This document shows positions 12,260-20,324 of a DNA stretch of 64,000 nucleotides, one piece after another. The first letter of the stretch is position 1; each line of letters begins with the position of its first letter. Source of the stretch: Lysobacterales bacterium (GTDB lineage Bacteria > Pseudomonadota > Gammaproteobacteria > Xanthomonadales > Rhodanobacteraceae); the NCBI GenBank assembly GCA_002632325.1, contig NSJK01000008.1, positions 62,001 to 126,000 of the forward strand. Direction: 5' to 3'. The translations under genes were made by a program, and so were the position numbers. The notes under the pieces were generated by a model. The model was given only the letters and a program-made list of their open reading frames with translations. It ran no database searches and was not told the origin of the DNA.

Positions 12260-13258
12260 ATGTTGTCCGCCACCACGCCATCTCCTGATCTGGCTGCGAT
12301 TGAAGCCGCTGCAACGCGCATCGCGCCGCATGCGCAGCACACGCCGGTGCTGCGTTCGCGCAGCCTCGATGCGCTGGCCGGTGCGAGCTTGCTGTTCAAG
12401 TGCGAGAACTTCCAGCGCGCCGGTGCCTTCAAGTTTCGCGGCGCCTGCAATGCGGTGTGGTCACTCGACGAGGCGACGGCCGCGCGCGGCGTGGTCACGC
12501 ATTCCTCGGGCAATCATGGCGCGGCGCTGGCTCTGGCGGCGCGCACGCGCGGCGTTGCCGCGCATGTGGTCGTGCCAGAAGGCGCGGTCGCGGCCAAACT
12601 CGCCGCGATCACCGCCGCAGGTGCCGTGCTGCACCGCTGCGCACCGACCATGGCCGCGCGCGAGGCGATGGCCGAAGCGGTGCGCGTGCAGACCGGCGCC
12701 AGTCTGATTCATCCCTACACCGATCCGCGCGTGATCGCGGGGCAAGGCACGCTCGCGCTCGAATTGCTGCAGGAAGTCGGTCCGCTCGATGTGCTGGTCG
12801 CGCCGATCGGCGGCGGCGGCCTGATCGGCGGCTGCGCGATTGCCGCGCATGGCATCGATCCGCGCATCGAGATCCATGGCGCCGAACCTCTCGGCGCCGA
12901 TGATGCGGCGCGCTCGCTGCGCAGCGGCACGCGCGTCACCGAACTCGCGCCACAGACCTTCTGCGACGGCCTGCGTGGCCTCATCGGCGCGATCAACTTC
13001 GAGCTGCTGCGCGCGCATTCGGTACAGGTGACGACGCTCCACGATGCGGCGACGTTCGCCGCGCTGCGACTGATCTGGGAGCGCCTCAAGATCCTCGTCG
13101 AGCCGTCTTCGGCAATCGCGCTCGCGGCGGTGCTCGCACAGCGCGAGCGTTTCGCAGGCAAGCGCGTGGGCATCGTGCTCAGCGGCGGCAACGTCGATCT
13201 CGATGCCTGTCTTGCCGGTCTTGCGCCGCTATCGATCAAGTCGCGCGACGGCGGTTGA
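12260..13258 (+). CDS. PLP-dependent threonine/serine dehydratase (serine racemase-like)
   Basis: Fold-type II pyridoxal-phosphate enzyme of 332 aa. The catalytic Lys is in RAGAFKFRGA (about residue 59), the substrate loop is SSGNHGAAL, the phosphate-binding loop is GGGGLIGG and the C-terminal cofactor motif is SGGNVD. The length and the lack of a C-terminal ACT domain fit the catabolic threonine dehydratase/serine racemase group rather than biosynthetic IlvA. It probably deaminates Thr or Ser to 2-oxo acids in the cytosol. The last 23 nt overlap the 3' end of the convergent transporter gene. The choice between dehydratase and racemase cannot be made from motifs alone. Confidence 0.88.
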   Translation: MLSATTPSPDLAAIEAAATRIAPHAQHTPVLRSRSLDALAGASLLFKCENFQRAGAFKFRGACNAVWSLDEATAARGVVTHSSGNHGAALALAARTRGVAAHVVVPEGAVAAKLAAITAAGAVLHRCAPTMAAREAMAEAVRVQTGASLIHPYTDPRVIAGQGTLALELLQEVGPLDVLVAPIGGGGLIGGCAIAAHGIDPRIEIHGAEPLGADDAARSLRSGTRVTELAPQTFCDGLRGLIGAINFELLRAHSVQVTTLHDAATFAALRLIWERLKILVEPSSAIALAAVLAQRERFAGKRVGIVLSGGNVDLDACLAGLAPLSIKSRDGG

Positions 13259-14117
13259 CCAAGGCGAGCGCGAACACGATCAGCAGCACGCCGATGCTTT
13301 CGCTCGCGCCCGGCCGTTCGCCGAGCACGAGCCACGCAAAACCGATGCCGAGCACCGGGATCACCAAGGACGACAGGCCGGCAACATTGGCTGGAAGTTC
13401 TGCGACGATGAACGACCACAGTGCCCAGGCGAGGCCCGAGGCGAGCAGCACGTTGTAGGCAAGTGCGCCGATGAACTGGGGCGTCCATGCCACCGCATGT
13501 TCGGGCACGAGCAGGGCGACGAGGATGATGACGGCAGTGCCGAACAGCATCTGCCATGCTGTCAGCGAAAGCGCGCCCACGCCGCCACGTTCGAACAGGC
13601 GCTTGCTCAGCACCACGCCGATCGCCCAGGTCACGCCACCACCGAGCGCCATCGCCGTACTCGCCACCGAGTCGCCCATGCCATGCCAGGGTTCGAGCAC
13701 GAGCAGCAGGCCGGCGCAGGCGATCGCAAGGCCGAGCCACAGGCGCCGCGTCGGCCACTGCGCAAACGCGATCCAGTTGATCAGCACCACCCAGAACGGC
13801 ATGGTGTAGGCGAGCAAGGCGGTGCGACCGGCAGCGCCGACGAGCAAGGCCGCCTGCACCAGCAACTGGAAGCCCGTGGTCTGCGCCAGTCCGATCGCCA
13901 GGGTCGGCCACAGTGGCGGTGGACGCAGTGCTTCCCGACGCAACAGCAGCACCGCGAACAGCACCAGCGTGCCCAAACCATAGCGCCAGGCCGAGAACGT
14001 GATCGGCCCGGCGTAGGCGAGTGCCTGCTTCATCACGATCCAGTTGTAGCTCCACACCAGACTGACGATGGCGAGCGCGAGCAGGGCCGGGTGGCGTGGA
14101 GACAAACGGGGTGTCAT
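13236..14117 (-). CDS. EamA/RhaT family drug-metabolite transporter
   Basis: Inner-membrane transporter of 293 aa with about ten hydrophobic helices in two EamA repeats, the usual size of the family. The start at 14117 is chosen since it leads straight into the first helix (LLALAIVSLVWSYNWIVMKQ); an upstream in-frame extension of 28 residues is rich in Gly, Pro and Ser and not membrane-like. The substrate is unknown; relatives export amino acids or metabolites. It converges on the dehydratase gene (23-nt overlap of the 3' ends) and diverges from tag, with 70 nt between. Confidence 0.88.
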   Translation of the reverse strand: MTPRLSPRHPALLALAIVSLVWSYNWIVMKQALAYAGPITFSAWRYGLGTLVLFAVLLLRREALRPPPLWPTLAIGLAQTTGFQLLVQAALLVGAAGRTALLAYTMPFWVVLINWIAFAQWPTRRLWLGLAIACAGLLLVLEPWHGMGDSVASTAMALGGGVTWAIGVVLSKRLFERGGVGALSLTAWQMLFGTAVIILVALLVPEHAVAWTPQFIGALAYNVLLASGLAWALWSFIVAELPANVAGLSSLVIPVLGIGFAWLVLGERPGASESIGVLLIVFALALVNRRRAT

Positions 14118-14146
14118 GCGCGATCCGGTGGGCGATGAAGGCCGCG

Positions 14147-14152
14147 TATCAT
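14147..14152 (+). promoter_or_regulatory. Possible -10 box of the tag operon
   Basis: TATCAT 35 nt before the tag start codon, in the 70-nt divergent gap. Weak evidence without an obvious -35 element. Confidence 0.3.
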
Positions 14153-14187
14153 ACGGCCCCAGATCACCGCCGAGCAGGCTCGCTCCA

Positions 14188-14769
14188 ATGCCCGAACCCA
14201 CCCGCTGCGACTGGGCTGCCGGTAGCGACAGCCTGCGTGACTATCACGATCACGAATGGGGCGTGCCCCTGCATGGCGATCGCGCGCTGTTCGAATTGCT
14301 GTGTCTGGAAGGCGCGCAGGCGGGACTGTCATGGCGCACCGTGCTCGACAAACGGGCACGCTATCGTCACGTGTTCAAGGACTTCGACATCGAGCATTGC
14401 GCGCGTCTGTCCGACGCGCAGCTCGCGCGCCTGCTCGACGATCCCGGCCTGATTCGCAACAAGCTCAAGCTCGGCGCAGTGCGCAGCAATGCGCGCGCGG
14501 CGCAGGCGGTGATCGCAGAACTCGGCTCGCTCGATGCGTATCTGTGGTCCTTCGTCGATGGCAAGCCGCGCCGCAATCGCTGGACGCAGGCGCGTGAGGT
14601 GCCGGCCAGCGACGAGACTTCCGAGCGCATGAGCAAGGCGCTGCGCAAGCGCGGATTCCGCTTCGTCGGCCCGACGATCTGCTATGCCTTCATGCAGGCC
14701 GCGGGCATGGTCAATGACCATCTCGTCGCTTGCCTGCGTCATTCCGCCGCATCCCGGGGTCACCGATGA
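14188..14769 (+). CDS. tag: DNA-3-methyladenine glycosylase I
   Basis: Base-excision repair glycosylase of 193 aa, normal for Tag, which removes 3-methyladenine from DNA. It opens with the family's N-terminal pattern (RCDWAAGSDSLRDYHDHEWG), in which the Cys is a zinc ligand. The characteristic core motifs LCLEGAQAGLSW and FRFVGPTICYAFMQAAGMVNDH follow, with the later His and Cys (VACLRH) completing the zinc site. The stop codon overlaps the start of the next gene (ATGA at 14766-14769), so the two are translationally coupled. Confidence 0.96.
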   Translation: MPEPTRCDWAAGSDSLRDYHDHEWGVPLHGDRALFELLCLEGAQAGLSWRTVLDKRARYRHVFKDFDIEHCARLSDAQLARLLDDPGLIRNKLKLGAVRSNARAAQAVIAELGSLDAYLWSFVDGKPRRNRWTQAREVPASDETSERMSKALRKRGFRFVGPTICYAFMQAAGMVNDHLVACLRHSAASRGHR

Positions 14770-15680
14770 TCGTCACCAGCGCCGCCCAGTTTCGTGCCGC
14801 ATACAGCGCTCAAACGTATCCGCCTTGCCATGCCGCCACGGCGCGCGGCGCCTTCCTCGTTGCGCCTGCGAGTGCGGCACTCGCTGCCGAATCGGCGCAG
14901 GACAATGCCTACATGCTCGACGCGGGCGTCATCGATCTGGCGCGTGCGCGTGCACAGCACGATGCGCTCGCGCTTGCGCTCGGCGCCGATGTGCCGGTGA
15001 CCTTGTTCGCGGGCGATCCCGACTGCGCCGATGGCATGTTTCCGAACAATGTGTTCGCGACCACGCGTGGGCGCCTCATCGTCGGACGCATGCGCCATGC
15101 GGTGCGTCAACGCGAGGCACGTCGCGCGGATATCCGTGGCTTTTTTCGCGACGTGCTCGGTTATGTCGAAACCGATCTCTCGCAAGCCGATTACGTTGCC
15201 GAACTCACCGGCGCGCTGGTGATCGATCGCGCGCGCGGCATCGGCTATTGCGGGCTGTCCGAGCGCTGCGACCTCGACGGCGCCCGCGCGATGCACGAAG
15301 CCTTCGGTCTGCGCCTGAGTTTCGCTTTCTCGCTCGCTGCGGGTGAGTACCACACCAATGTCGTGCTCGCGGTGCTCGCCGGACGCGCCGCGCTGATCGC
15401 CGCCGACGGCTTTGCGCGCAGCGAGGATGCACAGGCAATCGCTGACGTTTATGGCGATGGCGCGATCTGGCTCGACGCCGCGCAGAAGGCCGCCTATGCC
15501 GGCAATGCGATCGCGCTCAACTCGCAGCGGGTTTGGCTGAGCGCGCGCGCCGAGGCTGCACTCACGCCCGCGCAGCGCGCGACGCTGACGCGTCAGGGCT
15601 TTGCGATTGGCGCGGTCGATCTCGCCGAGATCGAGAAGGCCGGCGGCAGCCTGCGTTGCTGCGTCGCCGAAATCTACTGA
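14766..15680 (+). CDS. Amidinotransferase-family hydrolase (arginine deiminase/DDAH-like)
   Basis: Protein of 304 aa of the guanidino-group-modifying superfamily. Visible marks: DGMFPNNVFAT near residue 90 (substrate-binding Asp/Asn), the catalytic His in GEYHTNVVLAV, and a catalytic Cys in GGSLRCCVAEIY at the C-terminus. This arrangement matches bacterial 'arginine deiminase-related' and citrulline-utilisation (CtlX-like) hydrolases. The enzyme should cleave arginine, dimethylarginine or citrulline; which one cannot be read from the sequence. The start codon is taken from the 4-nt ATGA overlap with tag. The link between a DNA glycosylase and a guanidine hydrolase is unexplained and may just be cotranscription. 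Confidence 0.85.
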   Translation: MIVTSAAQFRAAYSAQTYPPCHAATARGAFLVAPASAALAAESAQDNAYMLDAGVIDLARARAQHDALALALGADVPVTLFAGDPDCADGMFPNNVFATTRGRLIVGRMRHAVRQREARRADIRGFFRDVLGYVETDLSQADYVAELTGALVIDRARGIGYCGLSERCDLDGARAMHEAFGLRLSFAFSLAAGEYHTNVVLAVLAGRAALIAADGFARSEDAQAIADVYGDGAIWLDAAQKAAYAGNAIALNSQRVWLSARAEAALTPAQRATLTRQGFAIGAVDLAEIEKAGGSLRCCVAEIY

Positions 15681-15762
15681 ACGCAGCGAGTTCGATTCAC
15701 TGTCAAGCTGTCGGCATGGCACGCGGTGCGGCACAATCTCGCTCTCCTTCCGGTGCGAGCCG

Positions 15763-17739
15763 ATGAGCCTCAACCCGCAACAACGCGCCGCGGTCGAATA
15801 CAGCGATGGCCCCATGCTGGTGCTCGCCGGCGCGGGTTCGGGCAAGACGCGCGTGATCACCGAGAAAATCGCCCATCTGATCCGGCGCAAGCAGATGTCG
15901 GCGGGCAAGATCGCCGCGATCACCTTCACCAACAAGGCGGCGCGCGAGATGCGCGAGCGCGTCGTGCGGCTGTTGCGCAACGAGGATGCGCAGGGGCTTT
16001 TGGTCTGCACCTTCCACGCGCTGGGGCTCAAATTCCTGCAGATCGAACATGCGCACGCGGGTCTGCGCCGCGGTTTTTCGGTGCTCGATGCCGATGATGC
16101 GCAGGGATTGATCAAGGAACTCGCGCCCAAGGGCATCAAGCCCGATGCGCTGTTCGCACTGCAGTCGCTGATCTCGCGCGCCAAGAACGAAGGTCTCACG
16201 CCCGAGCAGGCGCAAGCGCAGGCGGCCAGTGCGCGCGAGCGCGAGGCGGCCACGCTGTACGCCGGCTACCAGCGGCGTCTGGCCGCGTTCAATGCAGTGG
16301 ATTTCGATGACCTGATCCGCCTGCCGCTGGCGCTGCTCGATGGCAATGAAGAGATCCGCGCTGCGTGGCGCGAACGGCTGCGCTATCTGCTCGTCGACGA
16401 ATATCAGGACACCAATGCCGCGCAATATCGGCTGATCAAGATGCTCGCGGGCGAGCGCGGCGCCTTCACCGTGGTCGGCGACGACGATCAGAGCATCTAC
16501 GCCTGGCGCGGCGCCAATCCGGAGAACCTGCACGAGCTCGCGCGTGACTATCCGAGCTTGCGCGTGGTCAAGCTCGAGCAGAACTACCGCTGCGCGCGGC
16601 GCATCCTGCGCGCAGCCAATGCACTGATTTCGCACAATGCTCATCTGTTCGACAAGCGCCTGTGGAGCGAGCAGGGCGAGGGCGATCCGATCCGCGTGCT
16701 CGAATGCCGCGACGACGAGCACGAAGCCGAATGCGTGGCAGCAGCCATCACGCATCTGGCGCAGCGACACAAGCAGCCGTGGAGCCAGTTTGCGGTGCTC
16801 TATCGCGGCAACCATCAGTCGCGCGCGCTGGAGAAAGCGCTGCGGCTCGCGCGCGTGCCCTACCACGTCAGTGGCGGTACCGCGTTTCTCGATCGCGCCG
16901 AGGTCAAGGATCTCATCGCCTATCTGCGCCTCATCGCCAATCCCGACGATGACGCCGCGTTTCTGCGCATCGTCAATCTGCCGCGCCGTGACATCGGAGC
17001 AACCACGCTCGAGCGCCTCGGCGAACTGGCCGGCGCGCGGCATTCGTCCCTGCTCGATGCCGCTCACAGCGACGCCGTGCTCAACCAGCTCGGTGCGCGC
17101 GCGGCTTCTTCACTGCATGGGTTTGCCAAGCTCATCACCGAATTCTCCGCGCGCGCCGAACGCGCCGCCGCGGCCGATCTGGTCGAAGCGCTGATCGCGC
17201 GCATCGGTTATGCCGAACATCTGGGCGCACAAATCAAGGAGCCGGCGCTGCGCGAGCGGCGCCTGGAAAACCTGCGCGAGCTGGTCGAATGGCTGCGCGC
17301 GATGGACAGTCGCGGCGCCGGCGATCTGGCCGCGCAGCTCGCCCTGCTCACGCACGGTGATCGCGATGATCCCGGCAATGCGGTGCGCCTGATGACCCTG
17401 CATGCGGCCAAGGGTCTCGAATTCGACAGCGTGTTTCTGGTCGGAGTCGACGATGCGACCCTGCCGCACGAGGGCAGCGTCGAGGAAGGACGTCTCGAAG
17501 AGGAACGCCGCCTGCTCTACGTCGGCATCACCCGTGCGAAACAACATCTCGCGCTGTCGTATGCGAAACGGCGCAAGCGCTTCGGCGAGATCCTCGCCAA
17601 CCTGCCCAGCCGCTTCCTCAAGGAACTGCCCGCCGATGACCTGCACTGGTCAGGGCGCGACGAGGAAAAAGACGCCGCGCACAAGCAGGAAATGGCTGCC
17701 TCGCATCTGGCACGCCTGGCCGCCTTGCTCGGCGATTGA
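15763..17739 (+). CDS. rep: Rep-type ATP-dependent DNA helicase (UvrD/Rep superfamily)
   Basis: SF1A 3'-5' helicase of 658 aa, close to E. coli Rep, which clears proteins from DNA ahead of forks. The protein opens with NPQQRAAVEYSDGPMLVLAG. Motif I (Walker A) is AGAGSGKT, motif Ia ITFTNKAA, motif II DEYQDTN, motif III DDDQSIYAWRGA, motif IV QNYRC, motif V MTLHAAKGLEFDSVFLVG and motif VI RRLLYVGITRAKQ. It is shorter than UvrD and lacks its C-terminal extension, which favours Rep. It starts 82 nt after the previous gene and ends 7 nt from the convergent AI-2E transporter gene. Confidence 0.93.
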   Translation: MSLNPQQRAAVEYSDGPMLVLAGAGSGKTRVITEKIAHLIRRKQMSAGKIAAITFTNKAAREMRERVVRLLRNEDAQGLLVCTFHALGLKFLQIEHAHAGLRRGFSVLDADDAQGLIKELAPKGIKPDALFALQSLISRAKNEGLTPEQAQAQAASAREREAATLYAGYQRRLAAFNAVDFDDLIRLPLALLDGNEEIRAAWRERLRYLLVDEYQDTNAAQYRLIKMLAGERGAFTVVGDDDQSIYAWRGANPENLHELARDYPSLRVVKLEQNYRCARRILRAANALISHNAHLFDKRLWSEQGEGDPIRVLECRDDEHEAECVAAAITHLAQRHKQPWSQFAVLYRGNHQSRALEKALRLARVPYHVSGGTAFLDRAEVKDLIAYLRLIANPDDDAAFLRIVNLPRRDIGATTLERLGELAGARHSSLLDAAHSDAVLNQLGARAASSLHGFAKLITEFSARAERAAAADLVEALIARIGYAEHLGAQIKEPALRERRLENLRELVEWLRAMDSRGAGDLAAQLALLTHGDRDDPGNAVRLMTLHAAKGLEFDSVFLVGVDDATLPHEGSVEEGRLEEERRLLYVGITRAKQHLALSYAKRRKRFGEILANLPSRFLKELPADDLHWSGRDEEKDAAHKQEMAASHLARLAALLGD

Positions 17740-17746
17740 AGCGACT

Positions 17747-18760
17747 TCAAATCAACTTCGCCTCGGCCAGCTCGCGCTTGAGGAAAGCGTAGTAGATCGG
17801 TGCGGCGACAAGGCCGCCGATGCCGAAGGCCGATTCCATCACCAGCATCGCCACCAGCAGTTCCCAGGCGCGGGCATGGATCTGGGTGCCGACGATGCGC
17901 GCGTTGAGGAAGTACTCGAGCTTGTGGATGAGCACGAGGAAGGTCAGCGCGGCGACCGCGTCGGCGAAGGACACCGACAATGCGGCGATGAAGATCAGCG
18001 TGTTGGAAATCAGATTGCCGATCACCGGCAGCAGGCCGACGATGAAGGTGATGACGACGAGGGTCTTGGCGAACGGTACCGGCGTGCTGAACAGCGGCAG
18101 CACGGCGAGCAGGAAGATGCCGGTGAGCAGGGTGTTGATCGCCGAGATCTTGACCTGGGCGAAGACGATGTCGCGGAACGCACCGAGCAGGTTGCGGCTG
18201 CGCGCGTGCAGTGCGGCGACGAAGGGTGTGCGGCTCTGACCTCGACTGCCGTTGGCGGCGAGCGCAATCATCGCGCCGAGCACCATGCCGATCAGCAGAT
18301 GGGCAAGACCGCGCGCAGCGGCCTTGCCGGCCAGTTGCAGCGTGCCAGCGTGCTGGCGCAGCCAGTCGAGCGCGGCCACGCGCATTTCGGTGATGTTGTC
18401 GGGCAGGTGATCGACGATCCAGTCCGGCAACTGGCCGCGTGCGCGGTCGAGCAGCGGATTGAGATTGTCGAAGAACACTTTGGGGTCGCCGATTTCCTGC
18501 CGTACCAGCGCGATCGTCGCGAACACGAGCAGGGTAGTCAGGCCGACCACGATCACGCTCAGCGCCAGGACCGCGATGCGATGCGCGTTCGAGCGCGGCA
18601 GGTAACGCTGCACGCGCGGCGCGAGCACGTCGATCAGTGCAAACACGAACAAACCCGCTATCAGCGCGGTGAGCAGATGCAGTTGCAGCACCACCAGCAG
18701 CGCGAGTGCGGCGAGGATGCAGGCGGTGATCGTGAAACGCGAACTCAGGGACGGGGTCAT
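17747..18760 (-). CDS. AI-2E family transporter (PerM/TqsA-like)
   Basis: Membrane protein of 337 aa with a helix pair at the N-terminus (about 11-50), another at 60-85, a soluble stretch of roughly 70 residues, and at least four helices in the C-terminal half (FAKTLVVITFIVGLLPVIGN is the conserved family segment). This is the standard AI-2E transporter layout. Members are credited with export of autoinducer-2 or with Na+/H+ exchange, so the substrate is left open. The gene converges on rep and its upstream gap holds the 286-bp inverted-repeat element. Confidence 0.88.
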   Translation of the reverse strand: MTPSLSSRFTITACILAALALLVVLQLHLLTALIAGLFVFALIDVLAPRVQRYLPRSNAHRIAVLALSVIVVGLTTLLVFATIALVRQEIGDPKVFFDNLNPLLDRARGQLPDWIVDHLPDNITEMRVAALDWLRQHAGTLQLAGKAAARGLAHLLIGMVLGAMIALAANGSRGQSRTPFVAALHARSRNLLGAFRDIVFAQVKISAINTLLTGIFLLAVLPLFSTPVPFAKTLVVITFIVGLLPVIGNLISNTLIFIAALSVSFADAVAALTFLVLIHKLEYFLNARIVGTQIHARAWELLVAMLVMESAFGIGGLVAAPIYYAFLKRELAEAKLI

Positions 18761-18828
18761 CGGCTCTCCGAAGGACGCAGTGGCTACGGCATTTCATTGC
18801 GCTGGCTTACACTGCGCCACTGATCCTA

Positions 18829-19114
18829 GGGCAACGTTGAACAAGTAGCACCATTGTCATGGCGCCCGGAAAGTCCGCCAGACGTGTTGTGCGGCGAAGG
18901 CAAGGCGGGTTGCCTTGGCGAGCCGTGCGGCGCGGCTGGGGTGTTTTCCCGGCGCCACCCGTCTCAAACAAGGTCAAGCTGTTGGGCGACGCCTGTCTGA
19001 GCACAGCTCTCTGGCGCGCTGCCTTGAAAGACGGCCAGTCTGTCTGCGGCGGCGCACCGCGATCTGCACGCAGACAGGGGTCGTGACGATTGCGCTACTT
19101 GTTCAGCGTTGCCC
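18829..19114. mobile_element. 286-bp MITE-like element with 35-bp imperfect terminal inverted repeats
   Basis: The left end begins GGGCAACGTTGAACAAGTAGC at 18829. The right end, read as its complement from 19114, differs in this stretch by a single base. Over the first 35 bp the two ends match at 29 positions. Inside are two more hairpins: CAAGGC/GCCTTG near 18900-18916, and CTGTCTGCG/CGCAGACAG near 19039-19077. There is no credible open reading frame. No target-site duplication was seen (left flank TGATCCTA, right flank GATGCTGA). The element fills most of the 390-nt gap between the AI-2E transporter and the acid phosphatase gene. Confidence 0.6.
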
Positions 19115-19150
19115 GATGCTGACCCGGCCCAAGCCAATCCCGGAGTTTCG

Positions 19151-20065
19151 ATGAACCTCGTTCGCCATCCAGTTGTCGCCCTGTTGCTGTCCGCCTTGCT
19201 CGGTGCCTGCGTCGCGCCCGCGCCCAAACCGGAGGCAGCGCCGCCAGCGCCCGTCGTTCCATCCGTGGCGCCACCCGCGCCGAGCGAGCCGACCGCGCAC
19301 GACAATCTCAATGCGGTGGCCTGGTCGCAGACCGCGATCGAGCATGACCTCATCTATCTCGAGGTCTACCGCGACGCCACCGACACGCTCGCACGTGCAC
19401 TCAAGGACCGCAGTTGGGACGCGCTGCCGCACGAGGAGCGCAGCAATCCGGTGCGCAAGCTCAAGCCGGCGATCATCCTCGACATCGACGAGACCGTGCT
19501 CGACAACTCGCCCTATGCGGCGCGCCTGGTGCGTGCGAACAAGAGTTACGAGGAAGCGACCTGGGCGCAGTGGTGCAACGAGAAGGCCGCCAAGGCGCTG
19601 CCGGGTGCGCGCGAGTTCACCACCTACGCGGCGAGCAAGGGCGTGACCGTGTTCTATCTGTCCAACCGCGCCAAGGATCTCAATGAGGTCACTCTGGCCA
19701 ACCTGCGCAGCGAGGGCTTTCCGATCGCCAAGGGCGAGAACGTGTTTCTCGGCCTGGGCGTCGAAGTGCCCGGCTGCACGCCGGTCGGCAAGAGCGACAA
19801 GGGCTGCCGGCGGCGCCTGATCGCCGAGCACTACCGCGTGCTCATGCAGTTCGGCGACCAGCTCGGCGATTTCCTCGATGCCAATCCCAACACCCTGAGC
19901 GAGCGCCGCGCCGCCGTCGAGCCCTATCTGGACTGGATCGGCGAGCGCTGGTTCGTCTTGCCCAACCCGACCTATGGCTCGTGGGAAGCGGCAGCGTTCA
20001 ACAATGATTTCAAGGCGCCCAAGGCGCAGCGGCATCAGGAAAAGCTCGACAATCTTCGTTATTGA
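19151..20065 (+). CDS. 5'-nucleotidase, lipoprotein e(P4) family (HAD acid phosphatase)
   Basis: Lipoprotein phosphatase of 304 aa. The signal peptide ends in a lipobox (LLGAC, Cys about residue 18) and is followed by a Pro/Ala-rich tether. The HAD class B/C phosphatase core carries motif I DIDETVLDN (nucleophile and general acid Asp), motif II in FYLSNR and later conserved Asp/Lys residues near 'FGDQLGDFLD'. It should be anchored at the outer membrane and strip phosphate from nucleotides such as NMN or 5'-AMP so that the nucleoside can be taken up. A CGGAG ribosome-binding site precedes the start. It stands alone; a nucleoside transporter and ribokinase lie at 28.7-31.0 kb. Confidence 0.92.
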   Translation: MNLVRHPVVALLLSALLGACVAPAPKPEAAPPAPVVPSVAPPAPSEPTAHDNLNAVAWSQTAIEHDLIYLEVYRDATDTLARALKDRSWDALPHEERSNPVRKLKPAIILDIDETVLDNSPYAARLVRANKSYEEATWAQWCNEKAAKALPGAREFTTYAASKGVTVFYLSNRAKDLNEVTLANLRSEGFPIAKGENVFLGLGVEVPGCTPVGKSDKGCRRRLIAEHYRVLMQFGDQLGDFLDANPNTLSERRAAVEPYLDWIGERWFVLPNPTYGSWEAAAFNNDFKAPKAQRHQEKLDNLRY

Positions 20066-20095
20066 TCAATGACTTGATTCGCACTACTTGAAGTA

Positions 20096-20124
20096 TTGCG
20101 TTAATAGTCGCCGCCAACTATAGT
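20096..20124 (+). promoter_or_regulatory. Sigma-70-type promoter of a small RNA
   Basis: TTGCGT (20096-20101) and TATAGT (20119-20124) are separated by exactly 17 nt. Five of six -10 bases match the consensus. It points to a start near 20131, with no start codon before the terminator at 20208-20242. Confidence 0.6.
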
Positions 20125-20130
20125 CTGTGC

Positions 20131-20242
20131 GTCGTTTTTCCGATTCGTGGTGGTATCCCGAAATCGCAAGGACGCCAGACATCCTCCTCCGGCTTGACCG
20201 GAACTTGGCCCGGACGATTCCCATCGACCGGGCTTTCTTTTT
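20131..20242 (+). ncRNA. Probable small RNA (or attenuated leader), about 112 nt
   Basis: Bounded by a sigma-70-like promoter and a very good intrinsic terminator, with no ORF inside. It contains a hairpin TCCGG-cttga-CCGGA (20188-20202), a C/U-rich stretch ATCCTCCTCC (20181-20190) complementary to Shine-Dalgarno sequences, and the terminator hairpin with TCCC in its loop. C-rich single-stranded stretches are known in trans-acting sRNAs such as Xanthomonas sX13, which has a similar length; homology to it is not claimed. The alternative is a leader that attenuates the lipoprotein gene at 20325. Confidence 0.5.
20208..20242 (+). terminator. Intrinsic terminator of the small RNA
   Basis: Stem GCCCGG (20208-20213) with CCGGGC (20228-20233), extended inside by CGAT/ATCG across one A-A mismatch, with loop TCCC, then TTTCTTTTT (20234-20242). 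It sits 83 nt before the next start codon. Confidence 0.85.
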
Positions 20243-20324
20243 GTGTCGTGCGGCAGCGGGCCGCTTGGGGCCGATCTGCTAGAGTGCCGCTCCCCTTGTC
20301 CCTCCTGGAATCCTGGATCCAATC

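Noticed and set aside
15703-17067. Open frame on the minus strand of the rep gene
   Set aside because: Shadow of a clear helicase gene; composition typical of antisense frames.
20131-20242. Cyclic di-GMP or other known riboswitch
   Set aside because: GCAAGGACGC faintly recalls the GEMM-I core, but the receptor loop and tetraloop parts are missing. No other known riboswitch core was recognised.
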